A stretch of 64,000 bases of DNA from Candidatus Altimarinota bacterium (GCA_021736215.1 JAIPGI010000001.1:62001-126000); one strand, 5' to 3'. Counted from the first letter of the stretch, positions 1 to 9,298 are shown. The notes: a model not told the origin generated them from the sequence alone. Numbers and translations: made by a program.

Positions 1-189
1 ATCAAGCTCGATAATGATTCGTTTTTCAAAACAAACAAAATCAACAATGTATTTCTCGTCAATTGGAAACTGTCGGCGAAATTTGAGATTTTCAAAAGAT
101 TTTGCCTTCAGAAATTGCCACAACAGATTTTCGGCAGGAGTTTGTTTTTTCCTTAATACTTTTGCCAAAAAAGTAATCTTTGATTTCAT
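1..189 (-). CDS. DUF559 (Vsr-like) endonuclease-domain protein, partial
   Basis: This gene starts at 189 and runs off the left edge, so only its first 63 residues are visible. The segment TPAENLLWQFLKAK followed by FRRQFPIDEKYIVDFVCFE and then IIIELD is the signature of the DUF559 family. That family has a PD-(D/E)XK, very-short-patch-repair-like nuclease fold, and the IELD acidic residue should be catalytic. Family members are short, about 120 residues, often solitary, and are linked to DNA repair or mobile DNA; no substrate can be inferred here. The gene lies downstream of ileS on the same strand, separated by a 110-bp gap with inverted GC-rich repeats. The family call is solid; the function is not known. 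Confidence 0.8.
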   Translation of the reverse strand, partial: MKSKITFLAKVLRKKQTPAENLLWQFLKAKSFENLKFRRQFPIDEKYIVDFVCFEKRIIIELD

Positions 190-199
190 GATGCTATTT

Positions 200-297
200 T
201 TTTGCACCCTCTCCGCACCTCCCCCGTCAAGGGAGAGGAAATAAATTACAGAAATATTCTCTCTCCTCGGCTGAAGCGGGGGAATGAAACGACCCCC
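200..297. repeat. GC-rich inverted repeats between ileS and the DUF559 gene
   Basis: The stretch contains CCCTCTCC near 214 and its complement GGGAGAGG near 230, then a second C/G-rich pair near 268-285. It can fold as a hairpin on either strand and has no long T run directly after it, so it is not a clear terminator. Similar repeats next to DUF559 genes are common in bacterial genomes (from memory, not checked). Confidence 0.4.
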
Positions 298-299
298 AG

Positions 300-3200
300 T
301 TAATTCTTAGTAATATCTAATAGAATTTTTTCTCCATCAATGTCCAATGTATCTCCTTCCGCGTCATGAATCACATCACCTCTCACGAGTTCTGTTGCCA
401 AAACTTCGTCCGCAATCATATTTCCAAAAAAGTTGAAAGCCGATTGTAAGAGAGGAGTTGCTGTTGCGTAATAAATCGTTATTCGATCGGAAACGTGAAA
501 ATCTTTTTGTTTTCGCATCTCCTGAATTGCACGAATAATCTCTCGAGCGTATCCCTCTATTTTTAGGGTTTCGGTAATTTCCGTGTCGAGGAGCACGACA
601 ACGCGAGAAGTAGCTTCTGCTTGCATCCCCTCTTTGCAAATAAATCCGATTTCATATTCTCCTAATTCCAAAATTTCTCCGAGAACATCCATTCGTCCCT
701 CCGATAGTTCTTTAAATTTCCCTTCTTTCCCCGCACGAATGAGATCTTGTACTTTTGCTCCAAGACGTGGCCCAACGGCCTTGGCGTTGACGCGAACAAT
801 CTTCTCCGCAACCCCCTTTGTAGAAGTCAGTACTTCTACTTCTTTGACATTGGCTTCTTCGCGAAGGATATCCAAATCGAGATTTATTTTTTCAGTCGTC
901 AAAAAACGCAATTTTCCCAAAGGTTGTCTCAGTTTTATTTTGGTATGAGCCCGAATACTTGCCGCCAGACCAACAATTTCACGAGAAAGATGAACTTTTC
1001 TTTCAGATTCTGGGTCAATCCAGTGTTTAAGTGAGGAGGGGAAAATTTCTAGATGGACCGACTCACTTCCTCCTAGGTTTTTATAAAGTTGTTCTGCAAA
1101 GAATGGGCACACGGGAGCTAAAAGCTTCGAGAGTGTCATCAAAACAAAATGCAGAGTTTCATATCCAGACTGCTTTTCTTCGTTCATCCCTTCTGCCCAA
1201 AACCGTCGTCGAGATCGACGCAGATACCAGTTATTGAGCTGATCAACAAATTCTGGAACGAGTCTCAATGCCCCCTCTAAATCAAACGTATCAAAATTCT
1301 TTCGGAATTTCCCAATCAGGGTTTGGGTTTCAGAAAGAATCCATTGATCGAGTTCTGTTTTGGCATTTGGAAGAGCAAAAAATAATTTATACATTCCTGT
1401 CTGCACCATGGGAACGTGTAAATAATCCTCAATACTCTTCACCTCATGAAGACTGGCTTCTATGGCTCGAATTGGATCGCCATGCGAAACGACAACAACT
1501 GTTTCCCCCTGATGAGTTCGGCTTATCTCATCAAAAAAAGATCTCATTCTTTTTTTCACGAATGAAGCCGGTTCTGTTGTCTTGTCTTGAAGGCGATCAT
1601 GAACCGTTCTAAATGGCTGTTTTTCCAAATCCCCAAAATAGAGTTCTTTTAATCGATTATCCGTTTGAATTTCTCCTAAAAATTTGGTTTTTTCTTTTAT
1701 AATTTGAGCCGTTTCTTGTGTTCTATAAAAAGGAGAAGCATAAAGAGCGTCTATTTTCCCAAAATTCTGAGCAGCTTTTGCTGCTTGGCGTTTCCCCGTA
1801 AGCGTCAGATGGTGAGGATTTTTTACTTCGCCAGAATAAATTTTAGCAACATTGTGATCCGCCTCTCCGTGCCGAACAAAAATAAATTTCGTAGGAGACC
1901 ATCCATCAATGTTGGCATAGGTTGAAAAAAATTGGTAGGTCGAGCGAAGAGGCAAGAGGACTGATTTTAATACTTCATCCACTCCTTTTTCGGAAAACCG
2001 CAAATTTTCTCCCCGTGCAACTGGGGAATTTAATAAATAAAATCTCATCGCATCAGCTCCGTATTTTTCAAAAATCAAATTCGGATCAGGATAATTTTTC
2101 TTTGATTTAGACATTTTATTCCCGTCTTCTGCCAAAACGATTCCATTTGTAATGACATTTTGGAAAACATTTTTCCCAAAAAGAGCGACTCCCAAAACAT
2201 GCAAAGTGTAGAACCACCCTCGCGTCTGATCGAGTCCCTCCGCAATAAAGTCTGCTGGACGAAATTTTTTGTCTCCAAACGGGTGATGGATAGATGCGTA
2301 AGGCATTGACCCCGACTCAAACCAACAGTCCAACACTTCGGGAATCCTTTTCATTATCCCCTGAGGGTTGAGGCGAGGAATACACTTAGGACATTTCCAA
2401 GAAAGATCATCAACAAAATGCTTATGCAAATCTTCTACTTTTTCACCAGAAAATTTTTCCAGTTCTTTACGAGAAGTAATTACTTGAACCTCTCCACACT
2501 GTTCACACCTCCACACGGGAATAAGTGCTCCCCAGTAACGATTCCTGCTAATAGCCCAATCCGGTGCTTCTTCAAGCATTTTCCCAAATCGCCCATCTCG
2601 AAGGTGAGACGGAATCCAATTAATTTTTTTATTCTGAGAAATAATTTCTTTTTTTATTTTTTGAATATTCACAAACCAAGTACGGACTCCCCGATACATA
2701 AGCGCACAATCCGTTCTCCAACAATGCGGATAGGAGTGTCGAACCTGAGAACGATGAAAGAGTTTTTCTCCCAAATGTTCCAGTACCCATGTATTGGCAT
2801 TTTTTTTGTCAGATCCTTCTACTTCTGGATCGGATCGAAAATACAACCCATCAAGTTCTGAAATGGCAGCTGAAAAATATCCATTTTCATCAATGGGATT
2901 TTCGAGTGGAGAAATATCGTTTTCTGCACATATCCGAGCATCGTCTTCTCCAAAATTCGGTGCCATATGGACAATTCCCGTTCCATCTTCTGCTCCGACA
3001 AAATCCCCTCCAAGCATTTTAAATGCATTTTTATGGTCTGGAAAAAATGGGAAAAGTGGTTTGTATTTTTCGCCAACAAGACTTTTCCCGAAACAAGATT
3101 CTTCTTCAGTCCAAAATCCTGCATAATTTCCGTCTTCGATAATTCCATACTTTTCTAAAACCTCGCGTCCAAGCCAATAAGCTTCTCCTGATTCTTCATT

Positions 3201-3998
3201 TCTCACTTTCACATATTCCAACTTCGGATTCACACACAACGCCAAATTTGATGGAAGTGTCCACGGAGTCGTGGTCCAGGCGAGGAAATATGTTTTCGAA
3301 CCCGGGTTCTGAGAATCCTTGAACCCGGGTTCGTTAGTAAGTTCAAACTTCACTGTCACCGCAGGGTCATCAATGTCTTTATAATTCAAATTCGCTTCAA
3401 AATTCGAAAGAGGACTCCCGAGCTTCGGAGAATAAGAAACTATTTTTTCTCCTTCATAAATTAATCCCTTTTTCCAAAGTTCTCCAAAAACCCACCATAC
3501 CGACTCCATGAAATCCGGATCCATGGTTTTGTAATCATTTTTGAAATCCACAAACCGCCCCATTCGCTCGACCGTTTCCTCCCATTGATCAGCACATCGC
3601 ATCACCACTGATCGGCAAAGTTCATTGAATTTCCCAACTCCCATTTTTTCAATTTCTGGTTTCCCCCCGATGTGGTGTTCTTTTTCTACCTGAAACTCCA
3701 CAGGAACTCCATGACAGTCCCAGCCCCATTTACGCTCAACTCGATACCCCTTCATAGTATAGTATCGAGGAATCACATCTTTGATGGCTCCTGCCAAAAT
3801 ATGTCCATAATGTGGAGTCCCCGTCGCAAACGGAGGTCCATCAAAAAATACAAATTCATTATGAGGAGATCGCCATTCAATAGTTTTTTCGAAAATTTGT
3901 TCTTTTTTCCAAAATTTCAAAATCTCTTTTTCGTTTTCAGAAATTGATTTTTGAGGGTCGATAACGGGAAATCTTTTTTTCATCATTTTTAAAATCAT
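300..3998 (-). CDS. ileS: Isoleucyl-tRNA synthetase with an inserted histidine-phosphatase domain
   Basis: IleRS charges tRNA-Ile in the cytoplasm. The HIGH-type motif HYGH is near residue 65, the editing domain follows, zinc-ligand Cys pairs (CEQC, CPKC) are near residues 505-560, and KMSKS is near 628. The protein has 1232 residues, longer than usual because about 175 residues (roughly 700-873) lie between the YANIDGW end of the catalytic part and the ELDQWILSE start of the anticodon-binding part. This insert is a complete histidine-phosphatase domain: RHGE at 709-712, an SPFYRTQET arginine, LKELYFGDLE, and SHGD with His839. A 35-bp palindromic element also adds residues within the editing region (nt 3298-3332). 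The start at 3998 is chosen because it follows a structured T-box-like leader; ATGs at 3986 and 3983 are alternatives. Confidence 0.97.
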   Translation of the reverse strand: MILKMMKKRFPVIDPQKSISENEKEILKFWKKEQIFEKTIEWRSPHNEFVFFDGPPFATGTPHYGHILAGAIKDVIPRYYTMKGYRVERKWGWDCHGVPVEFQVEKEHHIGGKPEIEKMGVGKFNELCRSVVMRCADQWEETVERMGRFVDFKNDYKTMDPDFMESVWWVFGELWKKGLIYEGEKIVSYSPKLGSPLSNFEANLNYKDIDDPAVTVKFELTNEPGFKDSQNPGSKTYFLAWTTTPWTLPSNLALCVNPKLEYVKVRNEESGEAYWLGREVLEKYGIIEDGNYAGFWTEEESCFGKSLVGEKYKPLFPFFPDHKNAFKMLGGDFVGAEDGTGIVHMAPNFGEDDARICAENDISPLENPIDENGYFSAAISELDGLYFRSDPEVEGSDKKNANTWVLEHLGEKLFHRSQVRHSYPHCWRTDCALMYRGVRTWFVNIQKIKKEIISQNKKINWIPSHLRDGRFGKMLEEAPDWAISRNRYWGALIPVWRCEQCGEVQVITSRKELEKFSGEKVEDLHKHFVDDLSWKCPKCIPRLNPQGIMKRIPEVLDCWFESGSMPYASIHHPFGDKKFRPADFIAEGLDQTRGWFYTLHVLGVALFGKNVFQNVITNGIVLAEDGNKMSKSKKNYPDPNLIFEKYGADAMRFYLLNSPVARGENLRFSEKGVDEVLKSVLLPLRSTYQFFSTYANIDGWSPTKFIFVRHGEADHNVAKIYSGEVKNPHHLTLTGKRQAAKAAQNFGKIDALYASPFYRTQETAQIIKEKTKFLGEIQTDNRLKELYFGDLEKQPFRTVHDRLQDKTTEPASFVKKRMRSFFDEISRTHQGETVVVVSHGDPIRAIEASLHEVKSIEDYLHVPMVQTGMYKLFFALPNAKTELDQWILSETQTLIGKFRKNFDTFDLEGALRLVPEFVDQLNNWYLRRSRRRFWAEGMNEEKQSGYETLHFVLMTLSKLLAPVCPFFAEQLYKNLGGSESVHLEIFPSSLKHWIDPESERKVHLSREIVGLAASIRAHTKIKLRQPLGKLRFLTTEKINLDLDILREEANVKEVEVLTSTKGVAEKIVRVNAKAVGPRLGAKVQDLIRAGKEGKFKELSEGRMDVLGEILELGEYEIGFICKEGMQAEATSRVVVLLDTEITETLKIEGYAREIIRAIQEMRKQKDFHVSDRITIYYATATPLLQSAFNFFGNMIADEVLATELVRGDVIHDAEGDTLDIDGEKILLDITKN
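3298..3332. repeat. In-frame palindromic element, family A (copy in ileS)
   Basis: Two copies of the perfect 12-bp palindrome GAACCCGGGTTC flank an 11-nt spacer, 35 bp in all. It is read in frame on the minus strand and gives EPGFKDSQNPGS in IleRS. Matching elements are in the methyltransferase gene (54328-54362) and in valS (61544-61577). Confidence 0.85.
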
Positions 3999-4022
3999 AA
4001 CAGAAATTTGGTTTCTGCTCTA

Positions 4023-4064
4023 CGAGAGTCTATCTGCTTTCGGCAGACGGACGGTACCATCTCG
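4023..4064 (-). promoter_or_regulatory. Candidate T-box antiterminator-like structure in the ileS leader
   Basis: Read on the minus strand, CGAGA (4064-4060) pairs with UCUCG (4027-4023). The 7-nt bulge UGGUACC (4059-4053) follows on the 5' side only. The next helix, GUC/GAC plus UCUGC/GCAGA with a CGAAA loop (4052-4028), stacks directly on the first. This is the layout of the T-box antiterminator, whose UGGN bulge binds the tRNA NCCA end; U in the fourth position fits the A73 of tRNA-Ile. No U-run terminator follows and the start codon is 25 nt away, so a translational type is more likely. An AUC triplet followed by A (4197-4194), next to a possible GGCU/AGCC helix, could be the specifier, but stem I is not convincing. 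A weak promoter, TTGAGA-17-TATCCT (4309-4281), would give a leader of about 270 nt. The rest of the 367-bp gap shows no gene. Confidence 0.5.
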
Positions 4065-4365
4065 ATATTTTACTTATTTTCCTTGTTCACGGACAAGACA
4101 GGGGAAACCGGCGCGGTCTACTTCCTCGAAATTTTAAAAAAATCTACAAGGATTTCTTCGCACTTCCCTTTTGCAATCTGCAAAATGTATGGCTGATAAC
4201 CACTTGTGGGAATTTAAAAAACTCAAAAGAGCCGATTGAACCATACTGGAAAATAAACTTTTGTAAAATAATTAAAGGTTAGGATAGTGTTTGATTCTCC
4301 TCCTCTCAAACAAGTCTAGATAGATTTTCTTTAGCGAAATAAACACATCAAAAATATGTTCTATT

Positions 4366-5640
4366 TTATATCAAAAAAAGTACTACAGCCCCAGCAAGCG
4401 TTATAAAGACAACAGATATTGCCATTTTTTTCGCCAGCTCTTTGGTCCCCAAAATAGCGACATAAACAACCTTAATGAGGGTGTTCATAAAAATAGCAAA
4501 AGCAATTGCATTTCGAGCCACTTCAATGGAAAGTTCTCCTAATTTTACTGATTCCAGGGCCGAAAGCACGATTGCATCAACATCTATAACTCCAGAAAGA
4601 ATAGAGGTCACATACACCCCAGAATCACCAATGTATTTCTTTCCGAGAGCAAGTGCAAAAAGGATTACCACGAAGGCAATCCCAAATTTTAATGCTGGAC
4701 CAAGCTCAAATGGACTCGAAAGATTGAGAGCCTCTTTCTGGGAAGCGACTATATTGTTTGATTTGTCTCTTCGAAAGAAGAAATATCCTGCTAAAATAAA
4801 ACTCACAATGGACATCACCAAGGGAACAAGTAGAAATGTCCAAAATCCTTGTGGTCCCAAAAAATAAATCTCTCCAATGACCCGCAATTGCATAGTAGCA
4901 GAGGCAATCAATATCCCTCCCATTAAAATATTTAAAATTTTTGATTTTTTCGACTGAGATGCCATAGAGATAGTTACTGCTGTACTCGATACAATCGCTC
5001 CCAAGAAACCAATCAGCGGAATTCCCCCCCTCGCTCCTAAATATTTAATCAAAAAATACCCAACAAACCCAATCCCTGAGATTAGAATCACTAAAAACCA
5101 AACATTAAATGGAACGAATATTCCCCATGGATCTATGGGCGTTTTTGGTAGAAACGGAAGGACTGCTCCCGACAATGTAAAAAGTTCCAATGCTCCAATC
5201 CATTCTTGGGGAGAGAGTGTTTTTGCAAAACGATGGAGAGCGTCCTTGTATCCTTGAATAATCGCTAAAAAAATGGTTAAAATTATAGCCATTTTTTCTT
5301 GTCCCAATCCAATCAAAACCCCAATCCAAAAAGCGAGAAGTGCTGAAAGCTCGGTCGTCATTCCAATCCGTTGCATTTGAAAACTTCCGTGGACGTAAGC
5401 AATGAGGACAAAAAGCGTGATTATTCCAAAAAATACAAAGGGAAGATATTGCCACTGTGGAAAGTGTGTAGAAAAAGCACCAAAAAATGATAAAAGGGTC
5501 ATGGTACGAAGCCCCATAAAACTTGCCTCCTTATTGAGCTTCTGTGCATCCATCTCGCGACGCAGCCCCAAAAAAGCTCCCAGCGCCGCCGCAATAAAGA
5601 GTTGTACGAAAGGATTCCCTGTAGAAAAAATTTCACCCAT
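4366..5640 (-). CDS. MgtC/SapB-DUF4010 family integral membrane protein
   Basis: A 424-residue membrane protein with an N-terminal MgtC/SapB-type part (LGAFLGLRREMD, residues 17-30) and a C-terminal DUF4010-type part. About a dozen hydrophobic segments are visible, separated by short polar loops. The motif GFLGAIVSSTAVTISMASQSK (in part) near residue 220 and SGVIDVDAIVLSALE near 365 are typical of the DUF4010 half. The transport substrate of this family is unknown; MgtC itself is linked to Mg2+ limitation. A -10 box TATAAT at 5652-5647 lies only 6 nt upstream of the ATG, so the mRNA is probably leaderless. The gene is followed by a 367-bp gap before ileS, which carries its own leader, so the two may be transcribed separately. 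Confidence 0.85.
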   Translation of the reverse strand: MGEIFSTGNPFVQLFIAAALGAFLGLRREMDAQKLNKEASFMGLRTMTLLSFFGAFSTHFPQWQYLPFVFFGIITLFVLIAYVHGSFQMQRIGMTTELSALLAFWIGVLIGLGQEKMAIILTIFLAIIQGYKDALHRFAKTLSPQEWIGALELFTLSGAVLPFLPKTPIDPWGIFVPFNVWFLVILISGIGFVGYFLIKYLGARGGIPLIGFLGAIVSSTAVTISMASQSKKSKILNILMGGILIASATMQLRVIGEIYFLGPQGFWTFLLVPLVMSIVSFILAGYFFFRRDKSNNIVASQKEALNLSSPFELGPALKFGIAFVVILFALALGKKYIGDSGVYVTSILSGVIDVDAIVLSALESVKLGELSIEVARNAIAFAIFMNTLIKVVYVAILGTKELAKKMAISVVFITLAGAVVLFLI

Positions 5641-5685
5641 CAGGGAATTATATCACAAAAATGCACTGAAATAAAGGAATTCCCT

Positions 5686-6447
5686 TTATTTTTTCAGCTT
5701 ATCTGCAACCCCTTTAATCGCTTCCAATAACTCCATAGGAACCATCCATACCGTCGTATTGGACTGATCCGAAGAAAGATCATTAATCGTTTGAAGTGTT
5801 CTCAAGTGCATTGCTCCAGGAGCTTTATCGAGGATTGTTGCCGCCGCCGCAAGGTTTGTAGCCGCAATTCTATCCCCATCGGCCTTGATGATAACAGCCC
5901 TCTTCTCGCGTTCGGCTTCAGCTTCCTTGGAGATTGTCCGCTTGAGATCTTCGGGAATAACGATATCCTTGAGTTCGACTGATTCCACTTTGATTCCCCA
6001 TGGATCAGAAGCGATGTCTATGACCCGACTAATGCTCTTGGAAATGTCATCTCGATTCTGAAGAAGATTATCCAATGTTGTTTCTCCAACAGCATTCCGC
6101 ATGGTAGTCTGGGCCATCTGACTCATCGCCCAAAAGAAATTTTCCACTTCCAAAATGGCCTTTTGAGTATCACTAACACGGTAATAAATCACCGCATTGA
6201 TGCGAATTGGGATATTGTCTTTGGTAATAGCCTCTTGATCGGGAACATCAACTGCCTTGGTTCGGATATCTACTTTTCTCATGGACTGAAAAACAGGAAT
6301 TACGAGTCTCCATCCAGGTCCCTTGACCCCTGTAAATTTCCCAAGAGTAAACATAACCCCTCGTTCATATTCATTTACTTGCTTAATGACCGCAATGAGA
6401 ATGATGACTATAACAGGAAGGAAGCTTGCCGATTGAAAAACCCACAT
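5686..6447 (-). CDS. Slipin / stomatin-like SPFH-domain protein
   Basis: The protein has 253 residues: one N-terminal membrane segment (about residues 5-22), then an SPFH/band-7 domain (NEYERGVMFTLGKFTGVKGPGW, in part, through VELKDIVIPEDLKR), then an Ala/Glu-rich helix (EAEAEREKRAVIIKADGD) and a short C-terminal tail. This is the classical slipin architecture. Slipins oligomerise on the cytoplasmic membrane and scaffold membrane microdomains or proteases. The usual partner NfeD is not adjacent. A promoter TTGTAA-15-TATACT lies just upstream (6473 to 6498), giving a short leader with no clear ribosome binding site. Confidence 0.9.
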   Translation of the reverse strand: MWVFQSASFLPVIVIILIAVIKQVNEYERGVMFTLGKFTGVKGPGWRLVIPVFQSMRKVDIRTKAVDVPDQEAITKDNIPIRINAVIYYRVSDTQKAILEVENFFWAMSQMAQTTMRNAVGETTLDNLLQNRDDISKSISRVIDIASDPWGIKVESVELKDIVIPEDLKRTISKEAEAEREKRAVIIKADGDRIAATNLAAAATILDKAPGAMHLRTLQTINDLSSDQSNTTVWMVPMELLEAIKGVADKLKK

Positions 6448-6502
6448 AAGAAAAAGACTAAGATATTTTTAGTATAGATAAAAATAAGATTTTACAAAAA
6501 TT

Positions 6503-7207
6503 TTAAGAGAAACTCTTTAAAAACTCCAAATGCTCTAAAAAATCTTTCCAAGTAAAAAGTTCATATTTTTTCTCAAGAATATTTTTCACTTCTTCGTTCT
6601 CTGGAAATTCCAACACTCTTTTATATTTTTCTTCTTCAGAATCTCCAGAAAGATAGTACATTTGCGTTTCTAAATTATCTTTTATTTCCGATAATTCATA
6701 ATAATAAATTTTATTCCATTCAGAAAGAGTCTTGATCTCTTCTTGTTCCCCCTCCCGCACATCTAGCGCAACTTGGATCTCAGAAGGATGAAAAAGATTT
6801 GACTCCTCAGCAATTCGTTGGAGAATTGTTTTTTTCTTTTCTTCTTGTCTCCTTATGAGAGCCCTCAAATCCTCCATGTTCGATATACCCGAATCCGGAA
6901 ATGGAACATTAACTCTCCGCAAAATAGACGCCAATGCTATTGCCGCCGACGGATACTTGTCCATGGTTTCATCAAATTCTTCTTCAACTGTCTCAACTAA
7001 TTTTTCTAAAACAGCTATTTCCGCACAAACATCTTTAAATTGCTCTTCTAAAAAATTTGTTCCAGGAGTAATCACATTCTTTATTTCTTCTCGAACCCTT
7101 TTTTTACTCGAAACAATTGGTTCTTCTCTGTTATCCGGAAAAACCAAAAAAATTTGTTCTCCCAAGGAAAAATCTTTTCTTCGTTTTTTATTTCGATCGC
7201 TTTCCAT
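6503..7207 (-). CDS. Hypothetical acidic, helical protein
   Basis: I do not recognise this 234-residue protein. It is highly charged, has no signal peptide or membrane segment, and has long stretches likely to be coiled coil (VLEKLVETVEEEFDETMDKY near residue 70 and a KKK-rich helix near 118). The N-terminus is Lys/Arg-rich. It lies upstream of the slipin gene on the same strand with a 55-bp gap and downstream of a small unknown gene with a 37-bp gap, so a shared transcript is likely. Codon use and AT-rich composition resemble lineage-specific CPR genes. Confidence 0.6.
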   Translation of the reverse strand: MESDRNKKRRKDFSLGEQIFLVFPDNREEPIVSSKKRVREEIKNVITPGTNFLEEQFKDVCAEIAVLEKLVETVEEEFDETMDKYPSAAIALASILRRVNVPFPDSGISNMEDLRALIRRQEEKKKTILQRIAEESNLFHPSEIQVALDVREGEQEEIKTLSEWNKIYYYELSEIKDNLETQMYYLSGDSEEEKYKRVLEFPENEEVKNILEKKYELFTWKDFLEHLEFLKSFS

Positions 7208-7244
7208 GATTAATTACAACATAAATATTAAATTTTTACAATTT

Positions 7245-7484
7245 TCACTCCCGTTCTTTCATCGCTATCCCCACATTCTGCCTCAGTTTTTTTATAACCT
7301 CTTTCAACTTTTCCGGATTATCGACCCAATCCGAAAGAGCCACTCCAATATCTCCAATCTCTTTCCCAGAATTAATTTTATCTTGTAAATCTTCCAACTC
7401 TTGGAGATTCTTTGTCATGTTTTCGAGGTCTTTACCATCAAACCACATCCCCCTATTCATAAAACAAATCAAACACAAAGTCAA
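7245..7484 (-). CDS. Hypothetical small protein
   Basis: An unrecognised 79-residue protein. After a hydrophobic N-terminus (MTLCLICFMNRGMWF) it is charged and helical (EDLQDKINSGKEIGDIG, KLKEVIKKLRQN). It lies 5 bp downstream of lepA on the same strand and is probably read from the lepA transcript. The start could instead be the internal Met at residue 13, in which case the hydrophobic N-terminus would vanish. There is no evidence for a function. Confidence 0.5.
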   Translation of the reverse strand: MTLCLICFMNRGMWFDGKDLENMTKNLQELEDLQDKINSGKEIGDIGVALSDWVDNPEKLKEVIKKLRQNVGIAMKERE

Positions 7485-7489
7485 TGTTA

Positions 7490-9289
7490 TTACTTTTTCA
7501 TCATCGCAAAAAAAGCGTCTTGCGGAATTGTTATTTTTCCAAATTGTTTAAGTCGTTTTTTTCCTTTTTTTTGCTTTTGAAGCAATTTATTTTTTCGAGT
7601 GACATCTCCTCCATAAAGCTTAGCGGTAACATCCTTTCTGAGGGCCGAAATAGTACTTCTAGCAATAATACGAGCTCCCACCGCCGCCTGAATAGCGATG
7701 GCAAACTGGGCTTTTGGGATTATGTCCTTGAGTTTTTCACACCACGAATTTCCAATACGAAACGCATCGTCTTTGTGGACAATCTGACTTAATGCATCAA
7801 CTCGATCTCCCGCAACAAGGATGTCGAGCCGAACCAAACTCCCGGCACGTATCCCTATAGGCTCGTAGGACATAGAGGCATATCCTGATGTAATAGATTT
7901 CAAGTCATCATAAAAATCCGTAATGATTGAAGCTAGGGGAATTTCAAAAAAAAGCTCAACCCGTTTCTCTCCGACATATTGTAGATTTTTGGAGATCCCC
8001 CGTCGAGAAGTGCAAAGCTCCATCACTGATCCCACGAATTCAGCCGGACAAAGAATGGTAATCTTCATCCATGGTTCTAAAATTTCTTGATAGTTCCCAG
8101 CATCTGGAAGTTCCCCTGGATTGGAGATTTCGTGTGACTCTGTGGCATTATCGATAATGTGATACGAAACGGATGGCGCGGTAATCATAATATCTAAATC
8201 AAATTCCCGTTCCAATCGCTCTTGGATAATGTCCAAGTGTAAAAGCCCCAAGAAACCACATCGAAATCCATGTCCCAACGCTCCCGAATGTTCTGGCGAG
8301 AAAGTTAATGAAGCATCGTTAAGGGAGAGTTTTTCTAATGCTTTTCTCAAAAACGAAAAGTCTTCTCCGCTTGTCGGATAAACTCCGGCAAAAACAAATG
8401 GGGTTACTTCTTTGTAGCCTGGTAAGGATTTTGGAGTTATTGATTTTCCTTTCCAAACAGTTTCTCCAACTTTGGCATCAGTAACATTTTTGAGCCCAGT
8501 AACAACATACCCAACTTCTCCTGTTTTAATGATAGGAGTTGGTGAATAATCGGGATTTAAAAACCCCACTTCCAGTGCCTCTATTTGTCGGGAAGATTTC
8601 AGTAGTTTGAGCTTGTCTCCCTTGTGAATTTCCCCTTGAAATACCCGCACGCTACACACCACTCCTCTGTACGAGTCAAATGTGGAATCAAAAATAAGTG
8701 CTCGAGTTTCTCCTTCGGTAAATATCTCTGGAACTGTACGGAATAGTTCATTCCCTCCGGGGATTGGTACTTTTTGGATGATATGATCCAAAAGGTCTGG
8801 AACCCCCTTTCCTTCTTTTGCTGAAACCATCAAAATATCTTCGGCCGGAAACCCAAGTAGCTTTTCTATTTCTTCCGCTCGACGTTCTGGTTCTGCCGCT
8901 GGAAGATCTATCTTATTGAGAACTGGGATGATCTCGAGCCCATGTTCCAAGGCCATGTACACGTTAGCAAGTGTTTGCGCCTCAATCCCTTGCGTCGCAT
9001 CAACCACAAGGATCGCCCCCTCACAAGCGGCTAAACTGCGAGAAACCTCGTACGAAAAATCAACGTGTCCGGGAGTATCGATAAGATTCAACTGTACTCC
9101 TTTCCACTGCATTCTCACAGGCTGAAGTTTTATAGTAATTCCTCGCTCTCTTTCCAAATCCATCCGATCAAGAAGTTGCTCTTTCATTGCTCTCTTATCA
9201 ACAGTCCCTGTGATTTCGAGTAAACGGTCCGCAAGGGTTGATTTCCCGTGATCAATGTGAGCAATAATGCAGAAGTTCCTGATTTCCAT
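7490..9289 (-). CDS. lepA: Elongation factor 4 (LepA), ribosomal back-translocase GTPase
   Basis: LepA binds stalled ribosomes and helps elongation and ribosome assembly. The start MEIRNFCIIAHIDHGKST contains the P-loop [16 protein letters not shown] (G3) and NKIDLP (G4) follow, and the C-terminal LepA-specific domain ends in KLYGGDVTRKNKLLQKQKKGKKRLK, in part. With this start the protein has 599 residues, normal for the family. A longer reading frame opens at 9343. I rejected that extension because a good promoter (TTGCAA-16-TACAAT, 9326-9299) lies between the two starts and places transcription within a few bases of the ATG at 9289. The gene is divergent from the prepilin cluster. Confidence 0.97.
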   Translation of the reverse strand: MEIRNFCIIAHIDHGKSTLADRLLEITGTVDKRAMKEQLLDRMDLERERGITIKLQPVRMQWKGVQLNLIDTPGHVDFSYEVSRSLAACEGAILVVDATQGIEAQTLANVYMALEHGLEIIPVLNKIDLPAAEPERRAEEIEKLLGFPAEDILMVSAKEGKGVPDLLDHIIQKVPIPGGNELFRTVPEIFTEGETRALIFDSTFDSYRGVVCSVRVFQGEIHKGDKLKLLKSSRQIEALEVGFLNPDYSPTPIIKTGEVGYVVTGLKNVTDAKVGETVWKGKSITPKSLPGYKEVTPFVFAGVYPTSGEDFSFLRKALEKLSLNDASLTFSPEHSGALGHGFRCGFLGLLHLDIIQERLEREFDLDIMITAPSVSYHIIDNATESHEISNPGELPDAGNYQEILEPWMKITILCPAEFVGSVMELCTSRRGISKNLQYVGEKRVELFFEIPLASIITDFYDDLKSITSGYASMSYEPIGIRAGSLVRLDILVAGDRVDALSQIVHKDDAFRIGNSWCEKLKDIIPKAQFAIAIQAAVGARIIARSTISALRKDVTAKLYGGDVTRKNKLLQKQKKGKKRLKQFGKITIPQDAFFAMMKK

Positions 9290-9298
9290 TCGAACGGG

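Noticed and set aside
4126-4244. Leader-peptide attenuator for ileS
   Set aside because: The available short frame has one Ile codon and no terminator follows; the T-box-like fold fits better.
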